A stretch of 64,000 nucleotides of DNA from Pseudomonadota bacterium (GCA_021821045.1 JAKACW010000006.1:1-64000); one strand, 5' to 3'; numbered from the stretch's first letter, positions 40,848 through 48,994 are shown. Numbers and translations: made by a program. Notes: generated by a model not told the origin, from the sequence alone.

Positions 40848-41198
40848 ATGAAAAAGGCAATTCTCGTCACCACGTCTGTCGTCATTATGGGCATGGGCGC
40901 CGGCGGATCGCCGGCCAGCGCCATCGCCGCTACGTCGGATTCGCAACCTCGTATGATACTGGCCGCCGCCCAGAGCCACCACGGCGAGGGCGTCGTCACC
41001 GCCATCGACAAAAAGGGCAAACGCATCGAGTTCAAACACGGCCCCATCAAGTCCATCGGCTGGATGGGTATGCAGATGTACTTCAACGTCGACGACACGA
41101 CTCTGCTGGACGAGGTCAAGGTTGGAGACAAAGTGGATTTCGAATTCGTTCCGACCAACGATAAACGCTTCGTCGTCACCGATATCGAAGTCAAATAG
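40848..41198 (+). CDS. cusF: CusF-like periplasmic copper-binding protein
   Basis: The product is 116 aa with a signal peptide and AAGGAG before the ATG. The CusF core is present: GEGVVTAIDKKGKRIEFKHGPIKSIGWMGMQMYFNVDD, with the His, Trp and two Met ligands (H in KHGPI, WMGMQM) that bind Cu(I)/Ag(I) by cation-pi and thioether contacts. It delivers metal to CusB. Position after cusA is usual when an additional cytochrome block follows. Confidence 0.92.
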   Translation: MKKAILVTTSVVIMGMGAGGSPASAIAATSDSQPRMILAAAQSHHGEGVVTAIDKKGKRIEFKHGPIKSIGWMGMQMYFNVDDTTLLDEVKVGDKVDFEFVPTNDKRFVVTDIEVK

Positions 41199-41257
41199 TA
41201 AATCGGCGGTGATGGAGCACGCCCGTGCTCCATCACAAGCCCCAGGAGACCAATGTT

Positions 41258-41695
41258 ATGAAGACTATTTTACTCGCGGGAGCCATGCTGCTTGCCCTAT
41301 CCGGTTGCGGCGAAAGCCAAGATGAAAAAGCCCAATCAAACGCTACTCGATGGTACACCCAACTCCAGGTGGATAAGGGTCGGGCAGTGTTTCGCCAGCA
41401 CTGTTCGGTCTGCCACGGAGAAAACGCCCAAGTCAATCCCGATTGGAAAAAGGCGCTGCCCGACGCGCAAGACCCGCCACCCGCCCTGAATGGAACGGCG
41501 CACGCCTGGCACCACCCACTGAAGATTTTGAAAAGAACCATCGACATGGGCGGCGCACCGGTCGGTGGCAAAATGCCATCGTTCAAAAATACGTTGAGCG
41601 AGGAAGAGAAAGAGGCGGCCATTGCGTACTTTCAGAGCTTCTGGAGCGAAAAGATATACGAGGCCTGGCTTGGGCGGGGCGGTTTAAAGCAGTGA
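41258..41695 (+). CDS. Lipoprotein c-type cytochrome with AWHHP motif
   Basis: The product is 145 aa from the ATG at 41258 (CCAGGAGA upstream); the track start 41225 is less likely. A lipobox (LLALSGCG) indicates membrane attachment. One haem site CSVCHG is followed by NPDWKKALPDAQDPPPALNGTAHAWHHPLKILKRTIDMGG. The distal Met is probably in KMPSFKN. The (A/T)WHHP segment is shared with the cytochromes at 43537 and 56038. It may transfer electrons to or from a copper-oxidising step; the partner is unknown. Confidence 0.82.
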   Translation: MKTILLAGAMLLALSGCGESQDEKAQSNATRWYTQLQVDKGRAVFRQHCSVCHGENAQVNPDWKKALPDAQDPPPALNGTAHAWHHPLKILKRTIDMGGAPVGGKMPSFKNTLSEEEKEAAIAYFQSFWSEKIYEAWLGRGGLKQ

Positions 41696-41726
41696 GCACA
41701 ACACACACATCAATAAGGAGAACATC

Positions 41727-42632
41727 ATGACGAAGACATTACGAAATAGTCGTGTGGTTTGCGCGACGTTTCTCATCATCGCATTTGCTTTTTCAACGAA
41801 GCCGTCGAATGCCGCACCCATCGAACTGTTTCATGTGCATGGCTTGAGTTATTCCGCCGATGGAAAAACGCTGTACGTCCCCGCACATTTTGGACTTGTG
41901 TTGTATCAAAGCGGTCAATGGCAAAATGCGCCGGGACCACAGCACGACTATATGGGTTTCTCTGCCACCCGCAAGGCACTCTATACCAGCGGCCACCCTG
42001 CCGCAGGATCGGCGATGGTCAATCCCTTCGGCTTGATGAAAAGCACCGATCAAGGCCGCACCTGGAAACAGTTGGGCATGACCGGGGAGGCGGACTTTCA
42101 CGTGCTTGCCACCAGCTATGACACGGGTGTCGTCTATGTCTACAGCATGGGACCCAACTCGCGCATGCCCGGCGCCGGTCTCTACTACACCAGCGACGAT
42201 GGTGCCACGTGGAAACCGGGCAAACGCCAAGGCGCCCCGGAACCGTTCGCCCTGGCGGTGCACCCCACGCAAGCACAACAGGTTGCCATTGGCGCAAAGG
42301 ATGGCCTGTTCCTCTCCAGGGACAGCGGCCAGACTTTCCAGCCGATTGGAACCAAGGCGGAAGTCTATGGCGTCTGGTTTGATTTGAATGGCAATGACAT
42401 CTGGTACGCGGGCATAAAGTTTTCGCCGTTTCTCGTCCGGCGGAACCTCAAGACGCAGCAGGAGCAATTCATCGCGTTGCCGTCGATGGGACGCGACGCC
42501 GTTGATTGCATCGCGCAAAATCCTGCACAGCAAGATGAATACGCCATCAGCACGTTCCAGCGTCATGTCTATATCACGCGTGATGCGGGCAAAACCTGGC
42601 GCCAGATCGCCAGTCAAGGTGTTACACAATGA
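41727..42632 (+). CDS. Secreted beta-propeller (BNR/F510_1955-like) protein, copy 1
   Basis: The product is 301 aa with a signal peptide ending ...SNAA. Mature start: PIELFHVHGLSYSADGKTLYVPAHFGLVLY. BNR-type Asp-box repeats are visible (STDQGRTWKQLG, TSDDGATWKPG, SRDSGQTF, TRDAGKTWRQI), indicating a six- or seven-bladed propeller as in sialidase-like folds. I recall such proteins being annotated as F510_1955-family glycosylhydrolases, but no glycosidase active site can be argued here. The conserved HVHGL at the mature N-terminus could be a metal site. A close paralogue is encoded at 55136, again next to a cytochrome c. Role in metal handling inferred from context. Confidence 0.8.
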   Translation: MTKTLRNSRVVCATFLIIAFAFSTKPSNAAPIELFHVHGLSYSADGKTLYVPAHFGLVLYQSGQWQNAPGPQHDYMGFSATRKALYTSGHPAAGSAMVNPFGLMKSTDQGRTWKQLGMTGEADFHVLATSYDTGVVYVYSMGPNSRMPGAGLYYTSDDGATWKPGKRQGAPEPFALAVHPTQAQQVAIGAKDGLFLSRDSGQTFQPIGTKAEVYGVWFDLNGNDIWYAGIKFSPFLVRRNLKTQQEQFIALPSMGRDAVDCIAQNPAQQDEYAISTFQRHVYITRDAGKTWRQIASQGVTQ

Positions 42633-42666
42633 TTCGGGTACTACGTTTCAGGCAAAGGAGGCACCC

Positions 42667-42924
42667 ATGATGGACATGATGAACGGTGGAAACGGCGGGT
42701 GGTGGATGGGCAGTTACATGTGGTTTTTCTCTATTTTGTTTTGGATTCTAGTCATCGCCGGTGTGGTGCTGGTGGTGCGCTGGATCGCGGACAGAGGTTC
42801 GCAGGCGTCCGCGCCGCCAACCGAATCCGCGCTTGAGATCCTGAAAAAGCGCTATGCCCGAGGTGAAATCGACCGCGAGACGTTTGAGCGCATGAAACGC
42901 GATATCGGAGGAGAAGGCCAATGA
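42667..42924 (+). CDS. SHOCT-domain small membrane protein
   Basis: The product is 85 aa from the ATG at 42667, preceded by AAAGGAGG; the track's longer frame is a shadow. A Met/Gly/Trp-rich start (MMDMMNGGNGGWWMGSYM) leads into one TM helix (WFFSILFWILVIAGVVLVVRWI) and a C-terminal SHOCT domain (SALEILKKRYARGEIDRETFERMKRDI). SHOCT proteins are frequent beside copper and multicopper genes and may mediate oligomerisation. It overlaps the dihaem cytochrome gene (ATGA). Confidence 0.85.
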   Translation: MMDMMNGGNGGWWMGSYMWFFSILFWILVIAGVVLVVRWIADRGSQASAPPTESALEILKKRYARGEIDRETFERMKRDIGGEGQ

Positions 42925-43541
42925 AGTCCAACCGTCAACTTATCCTCGGCATGGCGCTCATCGCCATCGGTCTGCTGGGAATGAACACCATACCCGGTAT
43001 ATCCATGGGCGGCATGATGGGCGGCCCTATGATGATGGACCGCGACGACATGAAAGCGATGATGAATCGCATGATGGCTGGGCAACTTCCGCCTGGCATC
43101 GACCCGCGGGACCTGCCCGATCCGAAGTCCGAAGGCGCTCGCCTGCTCAATCATTACTGTACTCAATGCCACAACCTGCCCGGACCCGGTATGCACACCG
43201 CACAAGAGTGGCCGTCCGTCGTCGGCCGTATGAACCAACGCATGCAGATGATGGGCGGCCACGGCATGATGGGTATGATGATGGATGGTATAGACGCGCC
43301 GAACAACAGCGAATTAAAAACGGTCGTTAAGTACCTGCAAGCCCACGCACAACAGCCCATCGATACGTCGCGTTACAGCGATCTCGATACACCAGCGGGC
43401 CAGGCTTTCCAAAACACCTGTTCGCGTTGCCACGCGCTGCCCGATCCACGGCAACATACCGCCGCCGAATGGCCGGCTGTCGTGGAACGCATGACACGCA
43501 ATATGCAAGCAATAGCCGAATCAAAAAGCCGATCCCGCTGA
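42921..43541 (+). CDS. Dihaem c-type cytochrome, Met-rich
   Basis: The product is 206 aa. An N-terminal signal/anchor (ILGMALIAIGLLGMNTIPGI) is followed by a Met-rich tract (MGGMMGGPMMMDRDDMKAMMNRMM). Two similar haem-binding halves follow: GARLLNHYCTQCHNLPGPGMHTAQEWPSVVGRM and GQAFQNTCSRCHALPDPRQHTAAEWPAVVERM. The internal duplication is clear from the shared LPxPxxHTAxEWPxVVxRM. Between them lies a second Met-rich stretch. A periplasmic electron carrier with copper-binding capacity is plausible. The following cytochrome pseudogene begins exactly at its 3' end. Confidence 0.85.
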   Translation: MKSNRQLILGMALIAIGLLGMNTIPGISMGGMMGGPMMMDRDDMKAMMNRMMAGQLPPGIDPRDLPDPKSEGARLLNHYCTQCHNLPGPGMHTAQEWPSVVGRMNQRMQMMGGHGMMGMMMDGIDAPNNSELKTVVKYLQAHAQQPIDTSRYSDLDTPAGQAFQNTCSRCHALPDPRQHTAAEWPAVVERMTRNMQAIAESKSRSR

Positions 43542-43899
43542 CAAGAACCAAGTGCAGCGTGGCCAATTGGTTTACAAACGTTTCTGTTCCTTATGTCATG
43601 GTGCGAATCTGGAAGGCCAGCCCAACTGGCGCAAGCGCAAACCAGACGGCAAATTGCCGGCGCCGCCGCATGATGAAACCGGCCACACCTGGCACCATCC
43701 CGACGATGTGTTGTTTGGCATCGTCAAGCAAGGCCTGGTGCCGCCCTAGGCACCGGAAAACTACAAGAGCGACATGCCTGCCTGGGGCGACACACTGAAG
43801 GATGATGACATCTGGGCAGTGCTGGCCTATATCAAAAGCCGCTGGCCGGAAGAAACTCGCAATATTCAAGCGGAAATCAACCGAGATTCTCAACGATGA
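43537..43899 (+). pseudogene. Disrupted WHHP-motif cytochrome c
   Basis: The frame reads ADKNQVQRGQLVYKRFCSLCHGANLEGQPNWRKRK, continues to HTWHHPDDVLFGIVKQGLVPP, meets TAG (43747-43749), and continues in the same frame to APENYKSDMPAWGDTLKDDDIWAVLAYIKSRWPEE before the natural stop. The intact paralogue at 56038 has PPYGPPDY at this place, so a Tyr codon became TAG. The signal peptide is gone: homology begins at the mature ADxxNQ and abuts the dihaem cytochrome's stop codon. Both defects argue for a dead gene. Confidence 0.8.
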
Positions 43900-43933
43900 G
43901 ACCAACACGGGCGGGCTTTCGTATGTCCTTCCC

Positions 43934-43965
43934 TTGACCCTGAAGTGTTGTTCATGGTTTAGACT
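43934..43965 (+). promoter_or_regulatory. MerR-type promoter of the merR-merC-like operon
   Basis: TTGACC (43934-43939) and TAGACT (43960-43965) are 20 bp apart, the long spacing that MerR-family activators correct by DNA untwisting. It lies 24 bp upstream of the merR-type gene itself, so the operon would be autoregulated. Confidence 0.65.
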
Positions 43966-43988
43966 CAGTTTTTAGAGAGGCAAACGAA

Positions 43989-44390
43989 ATGTTGAATATC
44001 GGACAAATCGCCAAGCAGACAGGGGTAACGGTGGAAACCATACGGTTCTACGAAAAACAAGGTCTGATCGCAGCGCCGCAGCGCTCGGAAGCGGGTTACC
44101 GGCAATACCCTTCGGAAACGGTAAAACGGGTGCGCTTTATTCAACACGCCAAGGAGGTTGGTTTCACCCTGAAGGACATTGGTGAACTGCTGGCCCTACG
44201 TCGGGAACCGGGTAGCTCCTGTACTGACATCAAGCTATGCGCGACGCAGAAGATAGAAGACGTGGACAAAAAGATCCAGGAACTCAAACGCATCCGCGAA
44301 GCGCTGGCGCGCATGGTCATGAAGTGTAGCGGCCGGGGTCCCTTGAGTACTTGCGCGATTCTGGAAGAACTGGAATTTGATGAGGATTAG
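43989..44390 (+). CDS. merR: MerR-family regulator with mercury-type cysteines
   Basis: The product is 133 aa. HTH: LNIGQIAKQTGVTVETIRFYEKQGLIAAPQRSEAGYRQYP. The metal-binding positions look MerR-like: Cys in SSCTDIKLC (around 80), MKCSGRGPLSTC (around 115-125), the three cysteines that bind Hg(II) in MerR. The neighbouring merC-like gene supports a mercury or related soft-metal response; Pb or Cd cannot be excluded. Operon: merR, merC-like, thioredoxin-like, CDF. No merA or merP is visible. Confidence 0.85.
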   Translation: MLNIGQIAKQTGVTVETIRFYEKQGLIAAPQRSEAGYRQYPSETVKRVRFIQHAKEVGFTLKDIGELLALRREPGSSCTDIKLCATQKIEDVDKKIQELKRIREALARMVMKCSGRGPLSTCAILEELEFDED

Positions 44391-44395
44391 CAATA

Positions 44396-45136
44396 ATGAA
44401 GGTTGAATTAGTCTACGAAAAAACCTGCCCTAACATTGATGCTGCACGTACGCAACTGCTGAAGGCGTTTACAGAGTCCGGCATCATGCCGAGGTGGACC
44501 GAATGGGAAGTGAGTTCCCCCGATGCGCCGCAATATGTTCACGGTTACGGCTCTCCCACCATTTTGGTCGATGGGCAGGATGTCAGCGGCGGCGTTGCCG
44601 GCGGTGATGACTATTGCTGTCGTGTCTATTCTCATGATGAAGACAGCGGTAAAGGTATTCCATCATTGCGGGATATCGTCGCGGCATTAAAAACTTCAAC
44701 GCATACAGCTTCATTAACAAAACAAAGACCACGTTGGCGCTTGAACGCGGCGATGGTCCCCAGCGTGGGCGCCGCCTTCTTACCCAAACTCGCCTGTCCT
44801 GCTTGTTGGCCAGCCTATGCAGGTTTACTCAGTTCACTGGGATTCGGTTTCTTTAATTACACGCCCTATCTGTTTCCGCTTACCACACTCTTTCTGTTCA
44901 TCGCCGTGGCCGCCCTGGCCTATCGCGCTTCACAACGGCGTGGCTATCAGCCTTTCTTGCTGGGAATGCTGGCGGCGGCTGTGGTTCTGATCGGCAAGTT
45001 TCACTATGACAGCGACGTTGCCCTGTATGGGGGGATATCGCTGCTGGTATTGGCCTCGTTGTGGAACACGTGGCCAATACCGCAAGCAGGGACGAATGCA
45101 ACCTGTCCTGCCTGCGTTGCGGTTAACGAGAAGTAA
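44396..45136 (+). CDS. Fusion of thioredoxin-like domain and MerC-like transporter
   Basis: The product is 246 aa. Residues 1-95 resemble a thioredoxin-fold metal-binding domain (MKVELVYEKTCPNIDAARTQLLKAF...GSPTILVDGQDVSGG...DDYCCRVY), with Cys11 and a later Cys pair. Residues of about 115-235 form a MerC-like membrane domain of four TM helices with the substrate motif KLACPACWPAYAGLLSSLGFGF. The C-terminus adds CPACVAV. MerC imports Hg(II) for detoxification. Here the fused N-domain could accept the metal on the cytoplasmic side. It starts 5 nt after merR. Confidence 0.8.
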   Translation: MKVELVYEKTCPNIDAARTQLLKAFTESGIMPRWTEWEVSSPDAPQYVHGYGSPTILVDGQDVSGGVAGGDDYCCRVYSHDEDSGKGIPSLRDIVAALKTSTHTASLTKQRPRWRLNAAMVPSVGAAFLPKLACPACWPAYAGLLSSLGFGFFNYTPYLFPLTTLFLFIAVAALAYRASQRRGYQPFLLGMLAAAVVLIGKFHYDSDVALYGGISLLVLASLWNTWPIPQAGTNATCPACVAVNEK

Positions 45137-45168
45137 ATCATGCTTTCCAATAAACATAGGAGACTATT

Positions 45169-45438
45169 ATGAGCGCGAAACGTCAAATCGAAATCTTCAG
45201 CGCGGGTTGCCCGCTATGCCAGGACACCATCGATCTGGTCAACCGGCTGGCTTGCGCTTCCTGTGAAGTCAGTGTGCTGGATATGAACGATAAAACTGTG
45301 GCGTCCAGAGCTTCAGCGCTCGGCGTCCGATCCGTACCTGCGGTGGCGATCAATGGCAAACTGGCGAACTGTTGTACCGGTCGAGGTGTAGATGAAAATG
45401 TCTTGCACGCCGCCGGTATCGGTCAGCCGCTGGCATGA
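45169..45438 (+). CDS. Small thioredoxin/glutaredoxin-like protein
   Basis: The product is 89 aa. The CPLC motif (Cys14, Cys17) after a beta strand, a following helix, VLDMNDKTVASRASALGVRSVPAVAINGKLANCC (with the cis-Pro segment SVPAV), and extra Cys pairs (CASC, NCC). These fit a cytoplasmic soft-metal or thiol-exchange protein. It lies downstream of the MerC-like transporter and could pass Hg(II) or Pb(II) onward in the absence of MerA. It is followed by a 9-bp stem hairpin at 45461. Confidence 0.82.
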   Translation: MSAKRQIEIFSAGCPLCQDTIDLVNRLACASCEVSVLDMNDKTVASRASALGVRSVPAVAINGKLANCCTGRGVDENVLHAAGIGQPLA

Positions 45439-45460
45439 TTACTAGCAGAACTGAAATGAT

Positions 45461-45484
45461 CATGCCCGCAACACTGCGGGCATG
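45461..45484 (+). terminator. Hairpin between thioredoxin-like and CDF genes
   Basis: CATGCCCGC-AACACT-GCGGGCATG is a perfect 9-bp stem with a 6-nt loop. It is followed by AACTTTCGGGG, a weak T-run, so it may be a partial terminator or a processing site that reduces CDF expression. Confidence 0.5.
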
Positions 45485-45503
45485 AACTTTCGGGGAGGCG
45501 TTC

Positions 45504-46136
45504 GTGGCAGGATCGTGTTGTGAGAACAATTGTGCGGTAGAGGCCCTGCGTGCACGGCAGAAGAGCACATTAGTAAAGGTGCTCTGGATCAATGCCGTAA
45601 TGTTTCTGATCATTGCAGGTGCGGCTCTCTATGGCAAATCCACGGCATTGCTTTCTGACAGTCTGGATAATCTCGGAGATGCGTTGACATACGGCTTGAG
45701 CCTTTACGTTGTATCGCAGAGCATCCAGGCAAAGGCGCGTGTCGCCCTGTTTAAGGGTGGCCTGATTTTCTTGGGCGCATCCGTCGTTATCGGGCAGGTT
45801 GTCTGGAAATTGATTTATCCAGTGGTTCCATCGTATGAAGTCATGAGTGTATTCAGTCTGGCTGGCTTGGCCGCCAATGGCCTGTGCTTGTGGCTTCTGT
45901 GGCGACACCGCGCTGACGACATCAATATGAGCTCGGTCTTCGAGTGCTCTCGCAATGACATTGCTTCCAACCTATCGGTATTTCTTGCGGCCGGCGGTGT
46001 CTGGCTTTTCCAGTCCGGCTGGCCGGACGTTATCGTGGCATCTTTGTTGGCGGTATTGCTTCTCAAGTCGTCCGTCCGCGTGATTCGCGGGGCCTTGAAA
46101 GAAATTGGCGCGTTGTCGAACAAACCGGCGGCGTAA
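45504..46136 (+). CDS. Short CDF-type cation transporter with Cys-rich N-terminus
   Basis: The product is 210 aa from GTG, with GGGGAGG at good spacing. The CDF core has about five or six TM helices with ALLSDSLDNLGDALTYGLSLYV (the TM2 acidic site) and ECSRNDIASNLSVF in TM5, where the usual His/Asp pair is Cys/Asp. The C-terminal cytoplasmic domain of CDFs is absent. The N-terminus GSCCENNC supports a soft metal (Pb, Hg or Cd) rather than Zn. Substrate not provable. It is the last gene of the merR-type operon; the convergent CzcD-type gene ends 53 nt away. Confidence 0.75.
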   Translation: MAGSCCENNCAVEALRARQKSTLVKVLWINAVMFLIIAGAALYGKSTALLSDSLDNLGDALTYGLSLYVVSQSIQAKARVALFKGGLIFLGASVVIGQVVWKLIYPVVPSYEVMSVFSLAGLAANGLCLWLLWRHRADDINMSSVFECSRNDIASNLSVFLAAGGVWLFQSGWPDVIVASLLAVLLLKSSVRVIRGALKEIGALSNKPAA

Positions 46137-46189
46137 GATTCGTTCCGATCGCGAATACAGATTTCTGGGCCGGAACTGCATGGGAGCGC

Positions 46190-47080
46190 TCAACAGCAAG
46201 CCTTGCCGCATCGTGACGTTTCAAACTCCAGCGTCGAATGGCCGATGCCGAACTGCTTCTCCAGCTCGGCTTTTAGCGCCGTCTTTATCGCTTCCGTGTC
46301 GCTGAAGTCACCAATCACCACGTGCGCTTCCAAGGCGTTCTTGTGTTCATCGAGCTGCCAAAAGTGGACATGATGGACATTAACCACGCCGTCTACACTT
46401 TCCATTGTTCTGATCACGGCTTCGATGGAGATATTTTCCGGTGTACCTTGCATTAGGATATGAATCGTTTTGGGCAGCATGATCGCCGCCTGATACAACA
46501 CATAGCCGGCAATGAGCAGCGTCAGCGCGGTGTCTGTCCAGTACCAACCGTAAAGCAAGATCAAACTGCCCGCGACGATGACGCCGATCGAAGCGAGGGC
46601 ATCTGACACGTTGTGCACAAACGCCGCCCGAATATTCATGCTGTGTTTTGACATGGTGTAAGTGAGGATCGCGGTGATTACATCGACGACTAAGGCAATT
46701 GCCGCCACCATCACCACGGTCCAGCCTTCGATCATTTGAGGCTCGAACACGCGCCATACGGCCTCATAGATTAAATAAAGTCCGACGATCACCAGGGTAA
46801 CGAGATTGATCAAGGCGGCGATGACTTCCGCGCGCTTATAGCCGAAAGTTTTGAAACGGTCGGCAGGCTGGCGGCCGATCCTGCGGGCCATCCAGGCGAT
46901 CAACAGCGAGGCGGCATCGCTGAAGTTGTGCAGCGCATCAGCAATCAAAGCGAGGCTGCCAGAGACGATGCCGCCGATCACTTGCGCCACCGTCAACAAC
47001 ATATTGACGGCAATAGCGGCGACTAGCCGCCGATCGCCCATTGTTTCTATATCGTGATGCTGGTGGGGTTCATGTCCCAT
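46190..47080 (-). CDS. czcD: CzcD/ZitB-type cation diffusion facilitator
   Basis: The product is 296 aa. The His-rich start (MGHEPHQHHDIE) is followed by six TM helices. Canonical CDF sites are ALIADALHNFSDAASLLIAW (TM2 H/D) and AAFVHNVSDALASIGVIVAG (TM5 H/D), plus a complete C-terminal domain (VVNVHHVHFWQLDEHKNALEAHVVI). It ends in RCGKACC. It exports Zn, Co or Cd from the cytoplasm by proton antiport. Transcribed away from the czcCBA cluster on the opposite strand, with 222 bp between the starts. Confidence 0.93.
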   Translation of the reverse strand: MGHEPHQHHDIETMGDRRLVAAIAVNMLLTVAQVIGGIVSGSLALIADALHNFSDAASLLIAWMARRIGRQPADRFKTFGYKRAEVIAALINLVTLVIVGLYLIYEAVWRVFEPQMIEGWTVVMVAAIALVVDVITAILTYTMSKHSMNIRAAFVHNVSDALASIGVIVAGSLILLYGWYWTDTALTLLIAGYVLYQAAIMLPKTIHILMQGTPENISIEAVIRTMESVDGVVNVHHVHFWQLDEHKNALEAHVVIGDFSDTEAIKTALKAELEKQFGIGHSTLEFETSRCGKACC

Positions 47081-47263
47081 CGCAGTATCGTTAACTCCAA
47101 TTGTTCATGGTCATTTATGACGGTGTTGAGACACGCCCCACGACAAACTCCCTCTGTTTCGAGACCGGCCACCTCCGAGGCCTCCATCTGCCGATTGCCA
47201 TGCGTAGTCGGATCATGGCAACTGCGGGCGCAAAGCGATTTAGGCGGCGCGGTTCGCCTTAGT

Positions 47264-47293
47264 TTGACAGCGTACTTGGGCTCCGGGTATAAT
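47264..47293 (+). promoter_or_regulatory. Consensus sigma-70 promoter abutting the next start codon
   Basis: TTGACA (47264-47269), 18 bp, TATAAT (47288-47293): both hexamers match the consensus exactly. The downstream ATG is at 47303, so a transcript started 6-8 nt after the -10 box would have at most a few leader nucleotides. Confidence 0.75.
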
Positions 47294-47302
47294 TTGGCCC
47301 AA

Positions 47303-47623
47303 ATGAAACACGTGTTGGTCTATCTTCTAATTTTAGTAAATCTTGCTTCTGGCGTCGCATTGGCGTGGGATTTCCATGCCGAGGCCGGGTCAGGGGAGGG
47401 TTGGAATGGCGCTGAAAAGACCGCCTACGTGGACCACGACCAACCGCCTCTCGATGCCTCCGAACACGGTCAGCATTGCTCACACGGTGCGGCTCATTTC
47501 GCAGGCGTTATTGCCGATGGCATGTTTGCGATCAGCGTTAGCGCTAGCAAAAATATTTCGTCTCCGGCGGGCATGTTCTCTTCCTCCTATCTACCCCTGC
47601 TTTACCGACCGCCCATCGTTTAA
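47303..47623 (+). CDS. Small secreted His-rich protein heading the czc operon
   Basis: The product is 106 aa from the ATG at 47303; the track start 47054 is a shadow extension across the promoter. It has a signal peptide (MKHVLVYLLILVNLASGVALA), then acidic/His-rich segments (DHDQPPLDASEHGQHCSHGAAHFAG) and a C-terminal SSYLPLLYRPPIV. Small periplasmic proteins of this pattern commonly precede czcC. A metal buffer or sensor role is plausible but unproven. There is no Shine-Dalgarno upstream of the ATG, in line with the promoter position. Confidence 0.7.
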   Translation: MKHVLVYLLILVNLASGVALAWDFHAEAGSGEGWNGAEKTAYVDHDQPPLDASEHGQHCSHGAAHFAGVIADGMFAISVSASKNISSPAGMFSSSYLPLLYRPPIV

Positions 47624-47698
47624 TCCTTAGGTCGAACCAAAGGTCCGCCGATGCATGTCGCGCGGTCGGTTTTGTCGTGTCTTAAGGATTGAAAATCC

Positions 47699-48994
47699 AT
47701 GTATTCTTATCGTTCTGTTTTTGCGAGTCTAGTTTTTGTGATGGGGCTGCCTGCGTGGGCGGTCGCTCCGACGGAGCCGCCTCAGACAGCTTCAGCCAGT
47801 ACGGCTGCCGCCCATAACAACCCCGAGCTCAGGACGTTCGTTCAGCGTGTTTGGAACGAAAGCCCTGCCGTACAGGGGGCGCACGCGGCGGTCGACGCTG
47901 CCTCGGCGCGATCCGAAGGCTCCGCGAGCCCCTTGCACAATCCGTCGCTCGAGTTGGATGCCGAGCGGACGGATATCAACACCACCACGATCGGGCTGAC
48001 CCAAACGATTGACTGGAGCGACAAACAAGGCGCGTTGCGGCGTGTTGCCGACCAGGACGTTCTCGTTATGAAGGCGCAATTGGAGCAGGTTCGCCAAGAC
48101 ATCGCCGCGGAGACGCTGGCCGCACTGGCCCGTTTCTACACAGCCCGGGAGACCCAAGCCTTGGCGCGCCGCGGCAGTCAGTTGATGAGCGGTTTTGCTA
48201 ACGCGGCCAAACGCCGACAAATTGCCGGCGACGTGGAGGCGTTGGATGTCACGCTAGCCGAAGTGGCGTATGGCGAAGCGTTGATGGCGCTCGCGGCCAG
48301 CGAAAGTGAGCTCGCCGAAGCCGAGGCCGCGTTGCAGGCCGTAAGCGGTTTAGTGGACATTCAATGGCCCGCGTTGCCTGACGAATTGGCCGCGCCTCCT
48401 GATGCCATCGATCCCAGTTGGCTGGAGGGCTTACCGGAATTGATTATTCTGCGCCGCAGTGCGGACGCCGCAAACGCCCGGCTCGATTTGGCTAAGCGGG
48501 AAGGAAGGGTGGATCCAACCATTGGTCTGCGCGCGGGGCGCGAGGATACGGAGACGCTGGTCGGTTTGTCGATCGAGATCCCGCTGTTTGTGCGCAACGA
48601 TTACTCCTCAAGTGCGCGCGCCGCCGCCCATGACGTGGTGGCCGAAGAGCAGGCCTATCGGGACGCTTACCGGCGTGCCAATGCGCGGCTGTCGGGCGCG
48701 TTGGGGCGGTATAAGAACGCCACCCGCGCCTGGCGCGCATGGCTTACTACTGGCCGGGACGCGCAGCGCGAGCAGATGGATTTGTTGGAGAAACTGTGGG
48801 CGGCCGGGGAACTCAGCGCGACCGATTTTCTCGTCCAGTCCAAACAAAATATCGATACGCAAGCGGCGGCCACCGCGCTCAATGGGCAGGTCTGGGAGGC
48901 AGCCATTGCTTGGTTGTCTGCGGCCGGCCAAATCGAGCGCTGGCTGGGTTTCGAGACCGCGAACAACGCACTGAATCTGGGAGCATCAAAATGA
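47699..48994 (+). CDS. czcC: CzcC-like outer-membrane factor
   Basis: The product is 431 aa with a signal peptide (...VFVMGLPAWAV). OEP motifs: SPAVQGAHAAVDAASARSEGSASPLHNPSLELDAERTD, TIGLTQTIDWSDKQGALRRVADQDV, and in the second half RVDPTIGLRAGREDTETLVGLSIEIPLFVRND and LWAAGELSATDFLVQSKQNIDT. Forms the trimeric outer-membrane duct for CzcBA. It overlaps czcB by 4 nt. The IPLFVRND segment is typical of CzcC/CusC-type factors. The ORF is full length. Confidence 0.92.
   Translation: MYSYRSVFASLVFVMGLPAWAVAPTEPPQTASASTAAAHNNPELRTFVQRVWNESPAVQGAHAAVDAASARSEGSASPLHNPSLELDAERTDINTTTIGLTQTIDWSDKQGALRRVADQDVLVMKAQLEQVRQDIAAETLAALARFYTARETQALARRGSQLMSGFANAAKRRQIAGDVEALDVTLAEVAYGEALMALAASESELAEAEAALQAVSGLVDIQWPALPDELAAPPDAIDPSWLEGLPELIILRRSADAANARLDLAKREGRVDPTIGLRAGREDTETLVGLSIEIPLFVRNDYSSSARAAAHDVVAEEQAYRDAYRRANARLSGALGRYKNATRAWRAWLTTGRDAQREQMDLLEKLWAAGELSATDFLVQSKQNIDTQAAATALNGQVWEAAIAWLSAAGQIERWLGFETANNALNLGASK

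Noticed and set aside
48739-48990. Extended start of czcB
   Set aside because: Shadow of czcC; the ATG at 48991 overlaps the czcC stop and is followed by a signal peptide.
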